Below, piece after piece: positions 24,449 through 38,263 of a DNA stretch of 64,000 bases. The notes below the pieces were generated by a model. The model worked only from the letters and a program-made list of their open reading frames with translations. It had not been told where the DNA came from and searched no databases. The stretch comes from Conoideocrella luteorostrata. Lineage: Eukaryota; Ascomycota; Sordariomycetes; Hypocreales; Clavicipitaceae. A program made the translations under genes and the position numbers. The stretch spans positions 1 to 64,000 of the forward strand of contig JASWJB010000149.1 in the NCBI GenBank assembly GCA_032433595.1, in the 5' to 3' direction. How positions within the stretch are numbered: the first letter of the stretch is position 1; every line of letters starts with the position of its first letter.

Positions 24449-27400
24449 TTACTGCCTGTTCTTCAAAAGACCCTGCAGGTAAGATGAAAAACCTTTCTTG
24501 TCCGTCGATGTGGTTAGGGATCTCAAAAAATCGTCGCCATTAATGCCCAGGCTGGGGAACAGCCCGCTCTGCAGCTCCTGAATAAATACATCTCCTGTCT
24601 TGGTATATATAGCTTGCTCAAGACCAGCAATTTCCGTCAGGACCTGCTTGGTCTGGGCGTCTTGCGCGGGGCGGAAGCTGGGATTGCGCATTACCTCCCA
24701 GCAAACCGAATGGAATCTATCAATCATGAAACGATCAAAGCCGGGAATAGCGGGTGCGGATATTCCAGTCGGCGCGGTGGGGTTCTGTGAGATGGTGGCA
24801 ACGTCCGGCCCACCCCAGATTGCTGAAATTCGTGCCATGAGAACGAATGCCAGGCGGCTGGGACCAATGTTCCCGTCTAGAGTCTTGGCTAGCTCGGTGA
24901 TGGACGTGATCATGGGCTCAAAAAATCCTTGATTGGCTTCGCTAATGAGCACCCCGTCCAACCCGTTGTTCAAAATGATCTGTATGAACGACAGGTACTC
25001 TCGTCTAAGCTCAGCAAGCTGTATCTCATCGTCTGTACCAGATATAGGTTCAGAAAGTCCTCCAAATATGCGCTGCAGAAGAGGCGTGAGGAGTACATTG
25101 AGGACATCGTATATCTCAGACTTGAACCCAAATACTACCTGGTCGAGCAAGCGCAAGAACATGGCCATCTCATCCTTGGAGGAACTCTGTGACAGTAGTC
25201 CTTCGATCCACTGCGGAAGCTGCGGCAACACGGCAGAACCAAGCACCCCGAGGAGCTTGGAGAATGCCGATCGACATGCAGTGCGGATTTCGGCAGATGA
25301 GTTGAGCTGGTTGAGGGCGATGAGAATCGCCTCGGCGGCTCTGGAGAACTCGTCCGACACAGCCTTTGCTGGTGGGGGATGATGAGGTGCGGCAGACCCT
25401 GGACTCCAATCCGAGTATCCGTGGGCTAGAGTGCCAAGGGCCATCACAATGTGATGTATTTGGAGAGTTGCCTGAGCATCACCAGCTTTCGCCCTGGGGA
25501 GGTGTACCTCCATGTCCTGGAAAAGGGGGTCCATGACTGATCGGGCATACAGCGCTTGCTTGTCAATGGGTGTGCTCTGGGTAGAGGCAATGCACCCGAT
25601 ACCCTCAAAAAGGTACAGCTGGCTCGAGAATAACGCGTCGGCGGAGTGATCCGATTCGTCTGACGACATATCATCGTCGGCATCCTCCCCAGGGACTTCA
25701 GCTTTAATAGGCAAGAGGTCACCAATGGAGGAGATGACGGTTTCCGCCACATTCCCAACCTGACTACGAAGTTGCTTGATGAAACGGTGGAAGAGGTACC
25801 AGGATCTGGTCTTGATTCGGACATGATCATGATGCACGAGGCGTACGAAGTTCTCCAGGACTTGTGGAATGTAACTTGGATGACTCTCGAAAACAAGACA
25901 ATAGCGGACACATATTTCCATGTACTGTAGCAGAATTGCGGGATGAGAGAAGCTGGCGATACCTGAATAAAAAGGGTAAAAAAAAAAAAAGTTAGAATGT
26001 GTAGACATCATAACAAAGGCTGGGGGCATGTTACACTTACCGGATCCAACCATCTTTTGCATCATGACCACCAGTCTTTCCGATGCCTCGGTTGATGGCT
26101 GATTCTTTGTGCCAAGCCCATGATTTGGCAAGGCTAACTCTCCAAACAAGTACATTTCATAAAGTGCCAGGTCGAGGTCCCTCCAGTCCATCTCCGAGCC
26201 ACGTTGGTCCAGGTTCTGGAAAGTGTTTGCGACAAGGCTGCTCAGCATGTCCATGTAAAGCGGCTGGTCGATAGCAGCTATCGTCTTTTGCAAGTTCTGT
26301 AATTTCCGACGCAGTTCCTGAAACTCTGCCTCATCTGTTTGCTCGTCTTCGTCGCCCCATGTCGATGTCTCGTCATATCGCATTTTTCGAATGATGGCAT
26401 CCAGGATAGGAGCCAACATGCCAGAGAAGTCTTGGGGGAGCTGGCCGAGCTTCCTTAAAAATGTAAGCAAGTCGGTAAGAGCAGGAATAACTGTTGAGCA
26501 AACTTCGTCGTATTCGTCCGCAAAAAGACGTAAGAGGAATGGGAGAAAACCGTGCAGGTGCTGCTTGGCTATCTCTTTTGAGTTCTCGTCAATCCGACCG
26601 TCATCCAGGGCTTTGACAATATCCGAAATGACCGTGTTGACAAGCTTGGCAACCGCCTCTGCGAGATCTGTGTCATATTTGGAAGTACCCTTGTGAGTCC
26701 CTAACGGAGCGCTTGCAATGAGTTGTCCTACGATTTCCTGAAGGTTGAGGAAAGAAATCAGTTCCATCTTGTCCGCTGAACGCATCTTCTTCCCGCAAAT
26801 CTCAGTCAGGGTGTCGATCGCTGTATCTCGGACTTTATCCTCGCCTCCAGAGCTAGTGCGGCCGACCACAGGGAGTAACAGATTGATCATGTCCTGGCTG
26901 ACCACAAGAGAAATGTCCATCCAGCTAACCCACTTGCCCACAATTTTCAGCACCAACTCGACAACTGTATCATTGTCACCATACTTGGTCAGAAGTTGCT
27001 TCCAGGATTCGGCAACCTTGTGCATGTCCTGAGCTCGGAGCTGGTCCTTCAATTCCGTATTGCGCTTGGCGTCATTGCTTTGCCGAGAAAGTAACATGTC
27101 GGCAATTTCATCGTGAATCGAAGACAGGATTCGGAGATAAAACAGGACACCGCTGATACTGTCTTGACCGCTGGACAGGCCTGTCAGTTCTAAAAAGTCG
27201 TCCAAAAAGCTCTGCCATCCATCCTGATACAGAAAGACAAAGAGATAAGTCAAGGTTTGGGTCAGCTTATTTTGGAGTGATACGGGATCTGCTTCCTGCT
27301 GAGCATTTGGGCCGTAGCCTTGGCGAACGTATTGGAGTAGAGTGTATTTCAAATACGATAAACTCTCGGCATCGAGGCCTTGCGTATGAACGGCGTAGTT

Positions 27401-27822
27401 GACAACCTCGAGGCAGACCATTCGGACGACTTCGGAAGCTTGTGGAGTCCGAACGAAGAGATTCGTGCATGCTTGCCAGCCTTGAGGATTGGTCCGCAGC
27501 TGGTTGAGATACTCAAAGGCTTGCTCCTTCATCGACTGATCGGAGGTGGGGTTGGATAAAATTTCGACGGCATTTTCAACCTGCAGACAGTCCGAATAAA
27601 CAGCCATGGTCAGCATAGAGCTCTGTGAGCTTTGATAGTCATTGTGAGGATACAAAAGAGTTTGAGTTGCGAAAGAGTCAAAGCTCGATGCTGACAGACC
27701 GAGTCATATATGACGAGGCGGGACAACAAACACGCAAGGCAAGGCAAGGCAGCGGGGCAGGTCGAAATGGGCAAACAATGACTCCGAGGGCATACGACTG
27801 AATCACCTACCTGTGCCTCCAT
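24449..27822 (-). CDS. LOS1: Exportin-T (tRNA exporter)
   Basis: Three exons: 27822-27811 (MEAQ), 27580-26041 and 25962-24449; introns of 230 and 78 nt; 1021 residues, the usual size for LOS1/Xpo-t. The N-terminus (VENAVEILSNPTSDQSMKEQ) and the following HEAT-type repeats match fungal exportin-T, an importin-beta superfamily carrier that exports mature tRNA with Ran-GTP. The exportin-1-like domain covers about residues 90-240. The short first exon is preferred to the ATG at 27655 because it restores the conserved family N-terminus and joins in phase. The second intron is 26 codons long, has no stop, and contains a run of 13 T before its acceptor, so an intron-blind model would insert 26 phenylalanine-rich residues. 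Confidence 0.92.
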
Positions 27823-30800
27823 GATGGTCGAAGTCTGCAGCTCCCGCCTCTACGGACAGGAGCAATGAAACTGTATGATATTCGAGAGAACGAACGCTGC
27901 TATAATTCCGGCAGCCTTGGGTACGCAGCATGCAGCATGCTTATTTGGGCTTGGTTGACGACAAGGCTACCGTGGAGTCATGCCTATACCAGGAAAGAAA
28001 CTCTTCGACGAAAGTGGTCCAAGACGAGCGGCGTCCGAGGTTGACTGTCTGGGATATGTGCCAAAGCCGGGATGGCTGCGTGACCGAATTCGCCTCGCCA
28101 GAGCTCAATGAGACGATCTCTTGATTCCAAAATCTGCGTCTTTATCTGGTGCCCAAAAGTCGGTCGGTGCAAGTCTCGCGTGCCAATGTGGGGCACAGTT
28201 TTGCAGCAGCCAGACGTTTGGCGGAAGATTATCGGACAAAATGCGAGATTGTGCGCAATAGCAAGGGTTACTGTGTGCCTGGCGGTGAAATAGCGTCAGC
28301 TTCACAGTACGAATGCAATGGAGTATTATGCGCCCACCGACTCTTGGTGTCTGCTAACAACACCATCAACCATGATTTGTTGTGCCAGGTATTCAGTGAA
28401 CGGAAAGTGCCTTGATATTTGAGGATATCACAATGTGGAAAGCTCTACTAAGGAGCCCGTACGGAGTACTCTGTGACAGACATATTGGAGACAGAAGAGC
28501 CTGGCGGATGCAATTGGCAATGTTGGAAGAACAGGTTCCCGCTTGGCATTCTCCCAGCGTTTTGTGACGCCGCGAAACGAAGCCTGTATACTCCGTAGAG
28601 CGGGCCGGTTAATGCGATCCATGGTGCTTTCCTGAATGCAATTTTCGGTCTGATCCAAAGGTTTCGAATTGGCAGTTAAATAAGAATGGATCAATTGTGA
28701 GTATGAAGTCCACAAGATTAACGAATGCTGGCTTTTGACAAGACAACAAAACAATGCCCACACAGATTATTAAACCGTTCCATCCACGGTGAACTCGCCA
28801 AGAAGCCACAGCCATTCCTCACCACGTATTTAAAGTCTGGGGTTGTGCCGCAGCTCGTCTTGCCAGCCTCCGTATCTGAGACATCCGTCCCGCCAATCAA
28901 AGCGTTTCGTTCCTCGGTTCTAGAAATCGAACTCCTCTGGAATGATAACCCGCATCATGACGGATCTGGCAAATCCCTGATGATATCAAATAGTATTTTT
29001 AACGCGACTATCCTTTATTGGGGGGAGGGGAGAGGACTTTTTTTCCGAGCAACTCCACCCCGTACACATAAAATTGAAGAGTTTAACCAGAAAACCCCAA
29101 GGCTAAACAAAAACAAAAAAAAAAACATAAAAATTGAACGGGTGTGCTATTAATCGCTGGAGACAGAACATGGCGTTGTTCACCGACTTAACAGAGTGTG
29201 GAGTTTGTACAGTACGGAGGACGGAGTACCAAATCACAATATGGATGCAAACAAGGGATGCGGAATGGCCAAAATTTCTGTTACTTTCAATGTTGCACTC
29301 CTGACTCCGTACTCACCATTGAATTGATGAGTCACTCATAATCGGGTTTAACGACGGGAAAGTATATGCCGATCTCTCGTCGTGATTTCATGAAATTCGC
29401 TTAATGTGTCCCATCTGAGTTGGCCAGTTGGGCGGCGCCGCCATATCCTTTCGTGGAGATAACAGTTCAGCGTGGAGAACGTAATCCCGAAATAGTGGCT
29501 CCCTTGTTGGTATAGAATGCGGTAGCTCCAAGTTAGCCTTGGATCAAATTGAGGCAAAATTTCGAATACGAGGTCTAAATCCGGTGTACGGAGTAGGGCA
29601 GCTGTTATCACACTCATATTGCGGGGCGCCGTTTATAAGCAGAGTATTGCTCTACAAGTCAGCTGTGGATGGTGGAGCTGATAAGTCAATCTTTTTGATT
29701 CTCTTAGATTTCATGGATCACTAAAGAAAGTGTTTTGAGGACAGAGTGGAACTAATCCGAATACTCTGCTGAACTGCTTTGCCATTGCGCCGAGAAAGGG
29801 AGCCACTCGTATGGCCGGAGTATTGTTGATGTACTCCGTAGATAATTTTCAACGGAGCTAAAAGAGAAAGCGAAGAAAAGTCAAGGGTCCAACGCCTACA
29901 TAGTTACTTCTTAATCTATGCAAGAAGCTCATCCAGTCGCAGCCCGGGCTGACTGATATGCTGTGTCGTCAGTGTGACGGCGATTCCTGGGTAAAGGGCA
30001 GCTGACCTATTGTTCGGATCTTGCCTGATGTTTCGTTTCATGTTTCATGTCTCGTAGCCTGCTATTGGCTCTACCCGTGCCACCAAACATCTGGCTTTGA
30101 CAGTCGATCTTCTATGGTGCGACGAGGCGACGAGATCCAAGCGACAAAAAAAAAAGATGACGTAAAGATGGGACGAAGGTTGAATTTCCCATGCTGTGTT
30201 TCGGAGACGCCCTGCGTCGCCAGCCATGCGATAGATCACGCTGGGTCAAGGGGCAATGGGAAGGAGGCTGCGCAGTTAACATATACTGGCCCTTGAGTCG
30301 GTCTGCATACAATAGTTCGCCCAACGGCGTGCAATATTCCAAAGGGTAGTCGTGACTTTGTGTCACACAGTAAGCATCATTTGGAAGCATCAGTGGCAGA
30401 GCTTTTGAAGTGAGTACAAGAATCTTAGCATGGTCAAGCTTATACGGAGTATAGAGGCGGCGATGGCTACCTGATGTCTTTGACGGTGAGCAAGTCTAGT
30501 CATTTCCCAGCGTCCCTCTCACCTGATGCCAATTAAGGCAATTCATCAATTCGCCCCGGTCCGTTTGCATGCGCCGGAGTCAGCACGCCACGCGAACCGT
30601 GTCCCAACCAAGCGGTTGGTTTGTTCGTGGTTGCACAGTCCACTGCGACGACCAGCTGCAACAAGGCTAGATTTCAGTAGTGCGTGACTGTAGCCGCCTC
30701 ATTCTGGTGTGTTGACCAAAATTTGTTGTCCAACGGAGTATTCTGTCCAGGTGACAGCCCAGTACTCCGTACTATGTATGGTAAGCTTATGGAGTAGTTA

Positions 30801-33378
30801 GTGTACCGGCCAACTAAGGGCTAGACATCTCCAAAAATTTCATCCTAGCAAAAGCCTGTTTATCTCTAATTTCCGATTTCATCAAATGTACGGAGAAGAC
30901 CGCTGAGAACATCTCCTGTTAGTGGCAATAGTTGCCGGATCAATGGGGCTGTGATGGTGACCGCGCTAACATCTATCCAGTACGACCTCCTAAGATATCC
31001 ATTGACAAATCGGTTTTGTGCAAGGCGGGATGCATGTCCAGCAATAGCATACTAGGTGTCAATCTGATGCGCCGAGACGTGGTCATGGCAATGCTGCGTG
31101 GAGGGAGGATGCAGCCCGTAATAGACGGATACGCCAATGTGATGACTGGGAAAGGAGGCGCGAATTGATAGGTAGAGAGCTTCGGTCAAAAAGAGAGGAG
31201 AAGGGGAAGACTACGGGCAATGACTGGCTCGGAATGCTGGAGAGGATGCCCACCAGCGAGTCCAGCGTTTTGACTGGGTGGGATGTAGATCTGTTCCTGC
31301 ATTAGCGCCGAGGAAACATAAAAGGCTTTGATTGTACGGAGTACCGGTACAAAATCTTGCTCCCCACCCCTTTTAGCAATTTATGCCAAGCACTTTTTTG
31401 TTATGCATGTGCACAATCCCATTTGTGAGGATGATGGCGCGCATCACCATGCGCATTATGCCAATGACAAGAACTCTACGGAGTACAGAGGAATGCTGTC
31501 GTGGACTGCCTGCTGGACCAGCCATCAACGCACTGAAGTTGGAGTCTGTAATTGCCATCTTCAGCTTGGTGGGAAGTGCACCATCTTTTGCAGCGTTACC
31601 ATTTTGACGCTGGTCTAGACGGGGCGTACCTAGTAACCACAGACAAGAATTCTACGAGGGAACTCGAGACAGTGTCTGTCAAACTCTGAGATGCCGCAGC
31701 CACTGCTGTCGAACGAGAGAAGAGCCCGTCCAAAAATGCAATTACCACAGAACCAGTACAAGACACGCCTACAGTGCCCTGAGTGAGTTGCCCTTTGAGA
31801 GGTGGAACTGCTCGAACTCACAGTAAGCATTTGCCCAATTGATATCTTGATTTGTGCAGGCCATAGCTAACTACATGCTCTCATGTGCCGAGGAGTGAGG
31901 GGTTAATAATTTAGCTGACCGACAGTCTATCCTTCAGCTCTTGCGTCAGACGCGACCGGCTGTACCATTGGTTGTAGAATAATAGGAGCGAGGGCTGGTC
32001 GCGTTCTTCATCGCCAATGAGCAATTTCTTGTTTAATTCATCTCCCGTTAGTTTATCCTTTTTTCGACTCAATATCCTGGGCCGAACGGACAAGCACGGT
32101 CCGGCGATCCAACGACCAAGCTCGGGCTCACTCTCGTCCAAACAGGCATTGGGCTGGCAAGCACGCCGCGGCCAGGGCCCAAGATCCAGCCGAGATTGTG
32201 TGACACAGCTTTTGAGCCAACCGCCATTCACCATGTACCCTCAGCTAAGGAAACGTGTCTGTCAAGCCCTGTGGCAGAGAAGTATTGTATGTATTGTTCC
32301 ATCAGCGGCAAAGAAATGCTACCAGACCCAAATTCGAGCAAGCGATGGAGACGTTTGGCATTCAGGATTGCAAGCGCATACCTATATGTGCTGAGCGCCA
32401 AATGAAAAGGCGCGTAAAGAGAATTAAGCCGGCACCGGCTTATGTACATGAACCCGTTTAACATTTAACTGCTCGGTGTGCCTGACTAGGGTGGCGTAGG
32501 ACTGCGGAACAATGATCGTGGAGACGGGAGCACAACGCTGGCAAACTGGATACCCCACGTAGCTGTGCGTATTCAATGGTACAATACTCCGTACTCCGAA
32601 CAACACAATACAGTAACTATTAATACGATACAACGTGGGTACAGTGGCACAGATATAACTTGCAGCGCAGTATCTGTACACATGATACCAGGACGGAATA
32701 CTCAGTAAACGTACGGAGTAACGAGGCGAATAATGAGGATCCAACGCTCTAGTACTTCTCGGTCCAGCTGACTACACCTGAGTAAATACTGAGTACTAGT
32801 ACTCCGTACAGCGTACAGGCGACGGCAGTTTGTACAGTAATTCGTAATTGTACAGAGTACCCCCGTAGATGGACCCAAATGACCCATGACGCCCATGGAT
32901 GTGGGTGTGGAGGGGTGGCGCGCCCCATTGCAGCCTCCACCCCAGCTTCAAGGATTCTGAGCGTCGGTTACCCCTGGATTAGCGTGGTTGGAGGAGACTG
33001 GCGCCGTGCAATTTCCCTGGGGCAAGCTTCGGCGGCGAAAAGAATGGACTGCTAAATGAGCTTGAAAAGTAAGAAGAGGGAAACGCGGTCAATGGACAAA
33101 CTAAAACTGGGTCTCATGGGCAAGAAAAGTTGGTTGCTTGCCTACATGCATGTATCGGAGCAGACGGTATTAATATCCTGCCATCCTCCATCAAGCTGAC
33201 ATTTCTTTCTTTCCTCTCTTTCTTCTTCAGCCAGAAAAGCCACTTCACTTTCAAAGCACCTTTTGACTCGTCTTGACTTCGGTCGTCCATTCTTTAACCA
33301 CACTCTAATAAGCCCACCAGCTTTCAAAGTCATTCTTTAATACCTTTTTTTCGTTCTTCACGAATCCAAGCCGTCAAG
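27823..33378. other. Gene-poor stretch
   Basis: About 5.5 kb between LOS1 and the GPI-anchored protein. I see no supported gene. Open frames (for example 29348-29617 minus, 30932-31168 plus, 31911-32234 minus) are short, lack family resemblance and overlap one another. Several TACGGAGTA copies occur (28459-28468, about 29223, about 31335, about 32712). The last 150 nt before 33379 are C/T-rich, as expected for a highly expressed promoter and leader. Confidence 0.45.
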
Positions 33379-34161
33379 ATGCGTTTCACTGCTGCTGCTG
33401 CTGCCCTCATGGCCGGTACCGCCATCGCTACCGATGCCACCTCCACTGACTACACCACCAAGCTGGTCACCGTCACCTCTTGCGGCCCTACCGTCACCAA
33501 CTGCCCTGCCAAGTCTACTCAGGTCCAGACCTCGGTCATCCCCCTGACCACCAGCACTGTCTACTCTACCAGGGTGCACACCATCACCTCTTGCGGCCCT
33601 ACTGTCACCAACTGCCCGGCTCACAGCACTGTCATCTCCACCGAGACCGTCGCTGTCTCTACCACTGTCTGCCCCGTTGGCACTACCCAGGCTCCCCCTC
33701 CTTCTTGGAACAACTCTACCGTTGTTGTGCCCCCTGCCAGCAGCACCAACGGCGGACAGCCTCCCGTCAGCTCTGTCTCCATCACTGCTCCCGTCACCGT
33801 GGTGCCTCCTCCCGCCACCACCCAGGCTCCTGCTTGCCCCAGCCACTCTGTCACTGCCATCACCAAGAGCTACACCACTGTCCTGACCTCCGTTGAGTAC
33901 TCCACCATCGAGGTTCCCTGCCCTACCAACACTGCTCCTCAGGGCACTGGCCAGCCCCCTGTTCCCACCACCCCCGCTGGTGGCAACCAGACGTAAGTAG
34001 CAAGAAGCCCATTCTCATGGAACCAGACCATTTATATCAAATTCTAACATGAGGAAAATAGCACCCCTAGCGTCCCTGTCCCCACTGCCGGAGCTGCTTC
34101 CCTCGCCGGCTCTGCCGTCTTCGCTGCCGTCGCTGGTGTTGCCGCTTTCATCCTTGCTTAA
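33379..34161 (+). CDS. GPI-anchored Ser/Thr-rich cell-surface protein
   Basis: Two exons (33379-33992 and 34062-34161) with a 69-nt intron (GTAAGT donor, AATAG acceptor); 237 residues. Residues 1-17 form a signal peptide ([17 protein letters not shown]). The mature part is Thr/Ser/Pro/Val-rich with N-glycosylation sequons and two copies of a cysteine-pair motif [12 protein letters not shown] at about 33-44 and 70-81. The C-terminus is a small-residue segment followed by a hydrophobic tail (GVAAFILA), the pattern for GPI attachment. The intron separates the anchor signal from the ectodomain. Codon use is strongly C-ending, unlike most neighbours, which suggests high expression. A cell-wall or adhesive surface role is likely; the ligand is unknown. 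Confidence 0.88.
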
Positions 34162-37100
34162 ATATTTACTTCCAAGTACATAAGTTGAAGCCTGAAGGCT
34201 ACGGCAATTTATATTACGACAGGCATTTTTGGGATATCTTTGTTGGACATGTACAGAGTTTAACTTAGATATTCGCTGAATATTATTAGCATTTACGGCA
34301 ACAAAATACGCGCAAAGGGGTTATTCAATGTATCTAATATTCTAATTGTATTGGGTGGGCGTACGGGAGGAGCGATCTTCGGCAGGAGAGAAGACGCGAC
34401 CCTGGATGTCTTGCTTTTTTTGTTTTGAACATACCTATTTTCTCGACCCCATCGATGACGATGAATGAAGATTATTATCTCGAAGTTTGCTCCGTAGACA
34501 GTTGAGAGACAAAGTCTCAACATGAAACTCACTACAGTGTGGCACAAGCAAGGCGCAGCGGGACTTGGCTGCAACCCCTTTGCAATTCAGAGGAATGTTG
34601 GCATGATCAAGACCCTGGTAGTGGCTCATTTCGCATGTGGGGCCTCTTGCTGCCATTTGTTGCCATATGTAGACTAGATGCATTGTACCTTGGCCGTTAT
34701 CCCAGTCGAGCGGAAATTACAATAGAGTCAACACCCCACCCCTTACATCTGGGAGTGCTGATTGGCTAGAGCTGTCACTGACTATGGCGGCTTTCTCCCG
34801 CCAATCAGAAAAGTTGCAAAGATCCAGCTCTGGACTTCCACGACCTTCCTCTGCAGCTGTCTGTGGGGAGTGGAAGCGCCAAGGCATGGGTGCTTCTGTA
34901 CTGCGGAGTACAGGTAGCTGCTGAATGGGCATTGTTTGGGGCACGGCCTCTGCACATGGCTAGCAGGAATTATTGGTTTGTGGTAACTAGAAGCTAACTA
35001 CTCCGAAATACCAAGTACAGTACGGGTACTTTGCAGTAATAATAGTTCTAGTATTATGACCAATTACGGAGTACTATATACACGGTTTCCAGGTGATTGA
35101 CTGGATGGCACTTTTGTGTGCGGATATATCACTAGCTACCATGAGCTTCCGCAGCGGAAGACGGGCACATATATATTGCGCCATGCATTATTCACCAGAA
35201 TAGAATTGTATTATTGCTTCGTACTGGTTTTATCAACGTTGCCTCTTGCTGCTTGGCCCCAACGCGTACATGGGATTCCCATTTTCCCTCTGGGTTTCTA
35301 GTTGTTTCTTGCTCCGTAGACTCAGAGAATCCGGGCTAAAGCAGATGATCGTAATCTTGCTTGCTATGCCGGCCACCCTGTGGAGTGTGGGTTTTTAAAA
35401 AAAAAAAAAAAACTACCAATCCTAATACGGAGTATTCCGTACTAATACAAAAAGTATGGACTTGACGGCCGGTTTTGGCGCGTTCTTTTCGCTCCAGCAC
35501 TCCGCCTTGTACTCCAACTCTCGTCCGTTGTTGCATGTGTCTGATGGGGAAAAAGGCTGTTTGGGGATTCAACGTTGCGCTAAAATGACGGCATCTTGCA
35601 GCCTGTCACGCGGTCGGCGGACCGTTGCCTTGGTGTCTGGACAATTTGGGACAGCACAATAAACGCGACAATATTGCAGAACAGAACAGTTTGCTGTGCC
35701 GTGACTTCATGCTGTTTTGCTTCTCCTGATGACTGGGGGTTCTTGCTAGACGGAAACTGGCAAAATGTGAAAATAAAACAAAACATAGAAAACAAGTAAA
35801 AATAAAAGTTTGCCTCAAGTCTCCTCCGCTTTCGCTTTGTTTGCTCAATGTGTACGGAGTCCTCCGTACGTGTCAAACCCCCTTTTTTGCTTTTGTGGCC
35901 TGCGTGCAAGCTTTCCTCAAAGTCTCACCGCACCACCTCAAGGGGAGGCTACCACGCAGCCACGCCACGTACCTACGAGGTGGTGCGGCTGCGGGCGGCA
36001 TTGTCTCTCCAGTCCTTACTTTAAACACTGTTTGCTTTTCTGTCGTGAAACATGGTGCTGGACGCCATGCCGTCATGCGTTTGTGGTGGTGTGTGGTACG
36101 GATTGCCAACTGATTGTCAAATGATATTGTCGAAGCTATGCGGATTTGCTTTGTGTCTATGCACGGGAGAATTCTGGTTTCATAAATCTGTCTGCGATCG
36201 TTTACGACCATTAACGCGTAACGTTTAATCGAAACACTGGCGCAGTCTTGGAAAAACAAAAGTGTCCCTTTGTCTACTCTCGATGAGGTAGACTTTATTT
36301 CCAGTATCACTTTTTGAACGTTGGCTAGGGTTGACAGCTGATGATGGCGTCACGGTTAACCTACTTGATGGGCCTGTCGAGATCTCCTCGGTGCCTTCAT
36401 ATAATGTAGCAAAAGGCGAGGTAAACCGCGACTGGCAAGGTCCATATGTCTCTGTCTCCTCGATGAAAAAGGACAAAGGGATGACTCCTTGGCTGTAAAC
36501 GTTGCATGCAGCCAGCCTGATGACTTTGCCGTGTTGGAGTGCAAGAAAGGACTCTCAAAAGATGGTTAAATTGTTTTCAGGGGCGAGTGTCTCGCTGGTA
36601 CTGGTATATCCCGCGCCCCAGCCAGTGTAGCCAGTTAGGACAGCACACCGACTCTGTCGGCCACGAGAAAATCCAGACTGAGATTCGGCTTGATTTATTG
36701 TGTCCTACTGCTGGGGGTGGGATAGCATGATAAGTATTGATGCCGGCTCCCAAGTCAAATTTGCGATTGTAGGCACCCTGATGTCATGTTTTCCTTCGTT
36801 CGTGCCAGTCCTGCACTTCGCCTGATCTTGATGAGCGCGGAAGAGATCGTTATCGTCACCGACAAGCACGGAACGCGCGGAGCGAAATCTAGTCGCATCG
36901 CCAAGAAACTAATATTGACTCTTGGTGGTATGGTCGCCCGGCGTGACGCTGATACCGGTTCTTGGCAATATCAAGAAATAACTAAGGGATAGGCATCCCC
37001 CACGTTGACTCATGGGACAAGTTACCCGTACGACAGGATCAAGACGAATCCAGCAACAGCTTACAGTGTCGACATAGTGTGAATTGGAGTGTTGGGTAGG

Positions 37101-38263
37101 CATCGACGGAAGAATGATGCTTGTATTGGGTTCCACATGATGCTGAAATGCCTGCATTTATGGGACCGGCTCAGGTGAGACATTAGACCGAAACAGAATT
37201 CTCAGGGCAGGTCGTTTTGTTTTATTTCTCTCCAGGAAACAATCCTGTTGTACCATCGCGTCTGAATATAAATATGCTGTCAACTTGGCTCCATGTGGGC
37301 AGTAAGGGCAGGATAAGTTGGTTCCCGACAGGAGAAAATGATATAGCCGAGACCAGCATCTCGCGAATGTATGGACAGCAAGTTGGCGTATGGAGTGAAA
37401 GCACGCGATTGAGAAGTTTGGCTTGATGCCAGAGCCTGACGGCAGACACCTGTAACTCGGTGCTAGATCCTGATTGTCTCGTCGCATGCCGAATTTAGTG
37501 GCGTACTGCCAGGAGAAAATGCCATTTGCTCAAGTGAACCGCGTAACGCCCTTAAAGTCTACAGCGACGGAGTCCTAAGGCATTGACACTGCCGGCGGCG
37601 TCTTGGTCCAGCTTGGTATTTGCTTGTCGAGCTCTCTAAGGACAATACGTTCTTCTGGAGGAGAGATCAGTGCGGAGGTACGTATCTGAAGAGTGGCTTC
37701 TTCGATGATTAACTAATAACAGAGAATAAATATCTTTTGTATCTTAAAATAAACGCCAATAATATATTATCAGACGTAACCTGTCGTTACTTACTTATTC
37801 TGGAGTGACGGTTTCTGAAGGCTGCCTAGACTTACCGCAAGTGTATTTTCAGCCAGTTTACTGCGAGGACCGCGTCTGTAATTGTTCTCATGAAGCTTAC
37901 GGCCGCGATGAAAAAGATGCTCCGGCATAACGGCAAGTATGCTGCTTTCGCAACTAAGATAGTCTATTTTAGGTCTGTAAATATAATCGTAGTTGCATAC
38001 GTGCTTGGCTTAGTTGGTATATGAGTAAATGCATCGGCCAGTAGATTCGGCTTGGACTCTTTTACTTTGTTAGGATGCATTTCAGGAGAACCTAGTTTGT
38101 ACATGTTCGTTCGCAGGGTATTAGACATAAATTTTCATGGCTGAGAGAAAAACATATACTATATACACTCTATGTGGACGTCTATTTTGGAAGGGAGGGT
38201 GTCACTGTATGGGTTTTCAAGCAAAACGTATTTGGCTGGAGGTCCATATCTCTTTAAGGGCAT
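34162..38263. other. Gene-poor stretch
   Basis: About 4 kb without a supported gene. The segment about 37700-38130 is AT-rich and poor in long open frames. A head-to-head TACGGAGTA pair lies near 35424-35441 and another near 35851-35870. A poly(A) run lies near 35398-35412. Nothing resembles a transposase or reverse transcriptase. Confidence 0.4.

Noticed and set aside
31911..32234. Minus-strand 107-residue open frame
   Set aside because: No family, no clear promoter context, overlapped by equally long plus-strand frames.
33358..33846. Long Gly/Ser-rich open frame antisense to the GPI-anchored protein
   Set aside because: Shadow of the strongly codon-biased real gene on the plus strand.
37158..37487. 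Minus-strand 109-residue frame as a transposon remnant
   Set aside because: No catalytic motif, terminal repeat or translated similarity that I can recognise.
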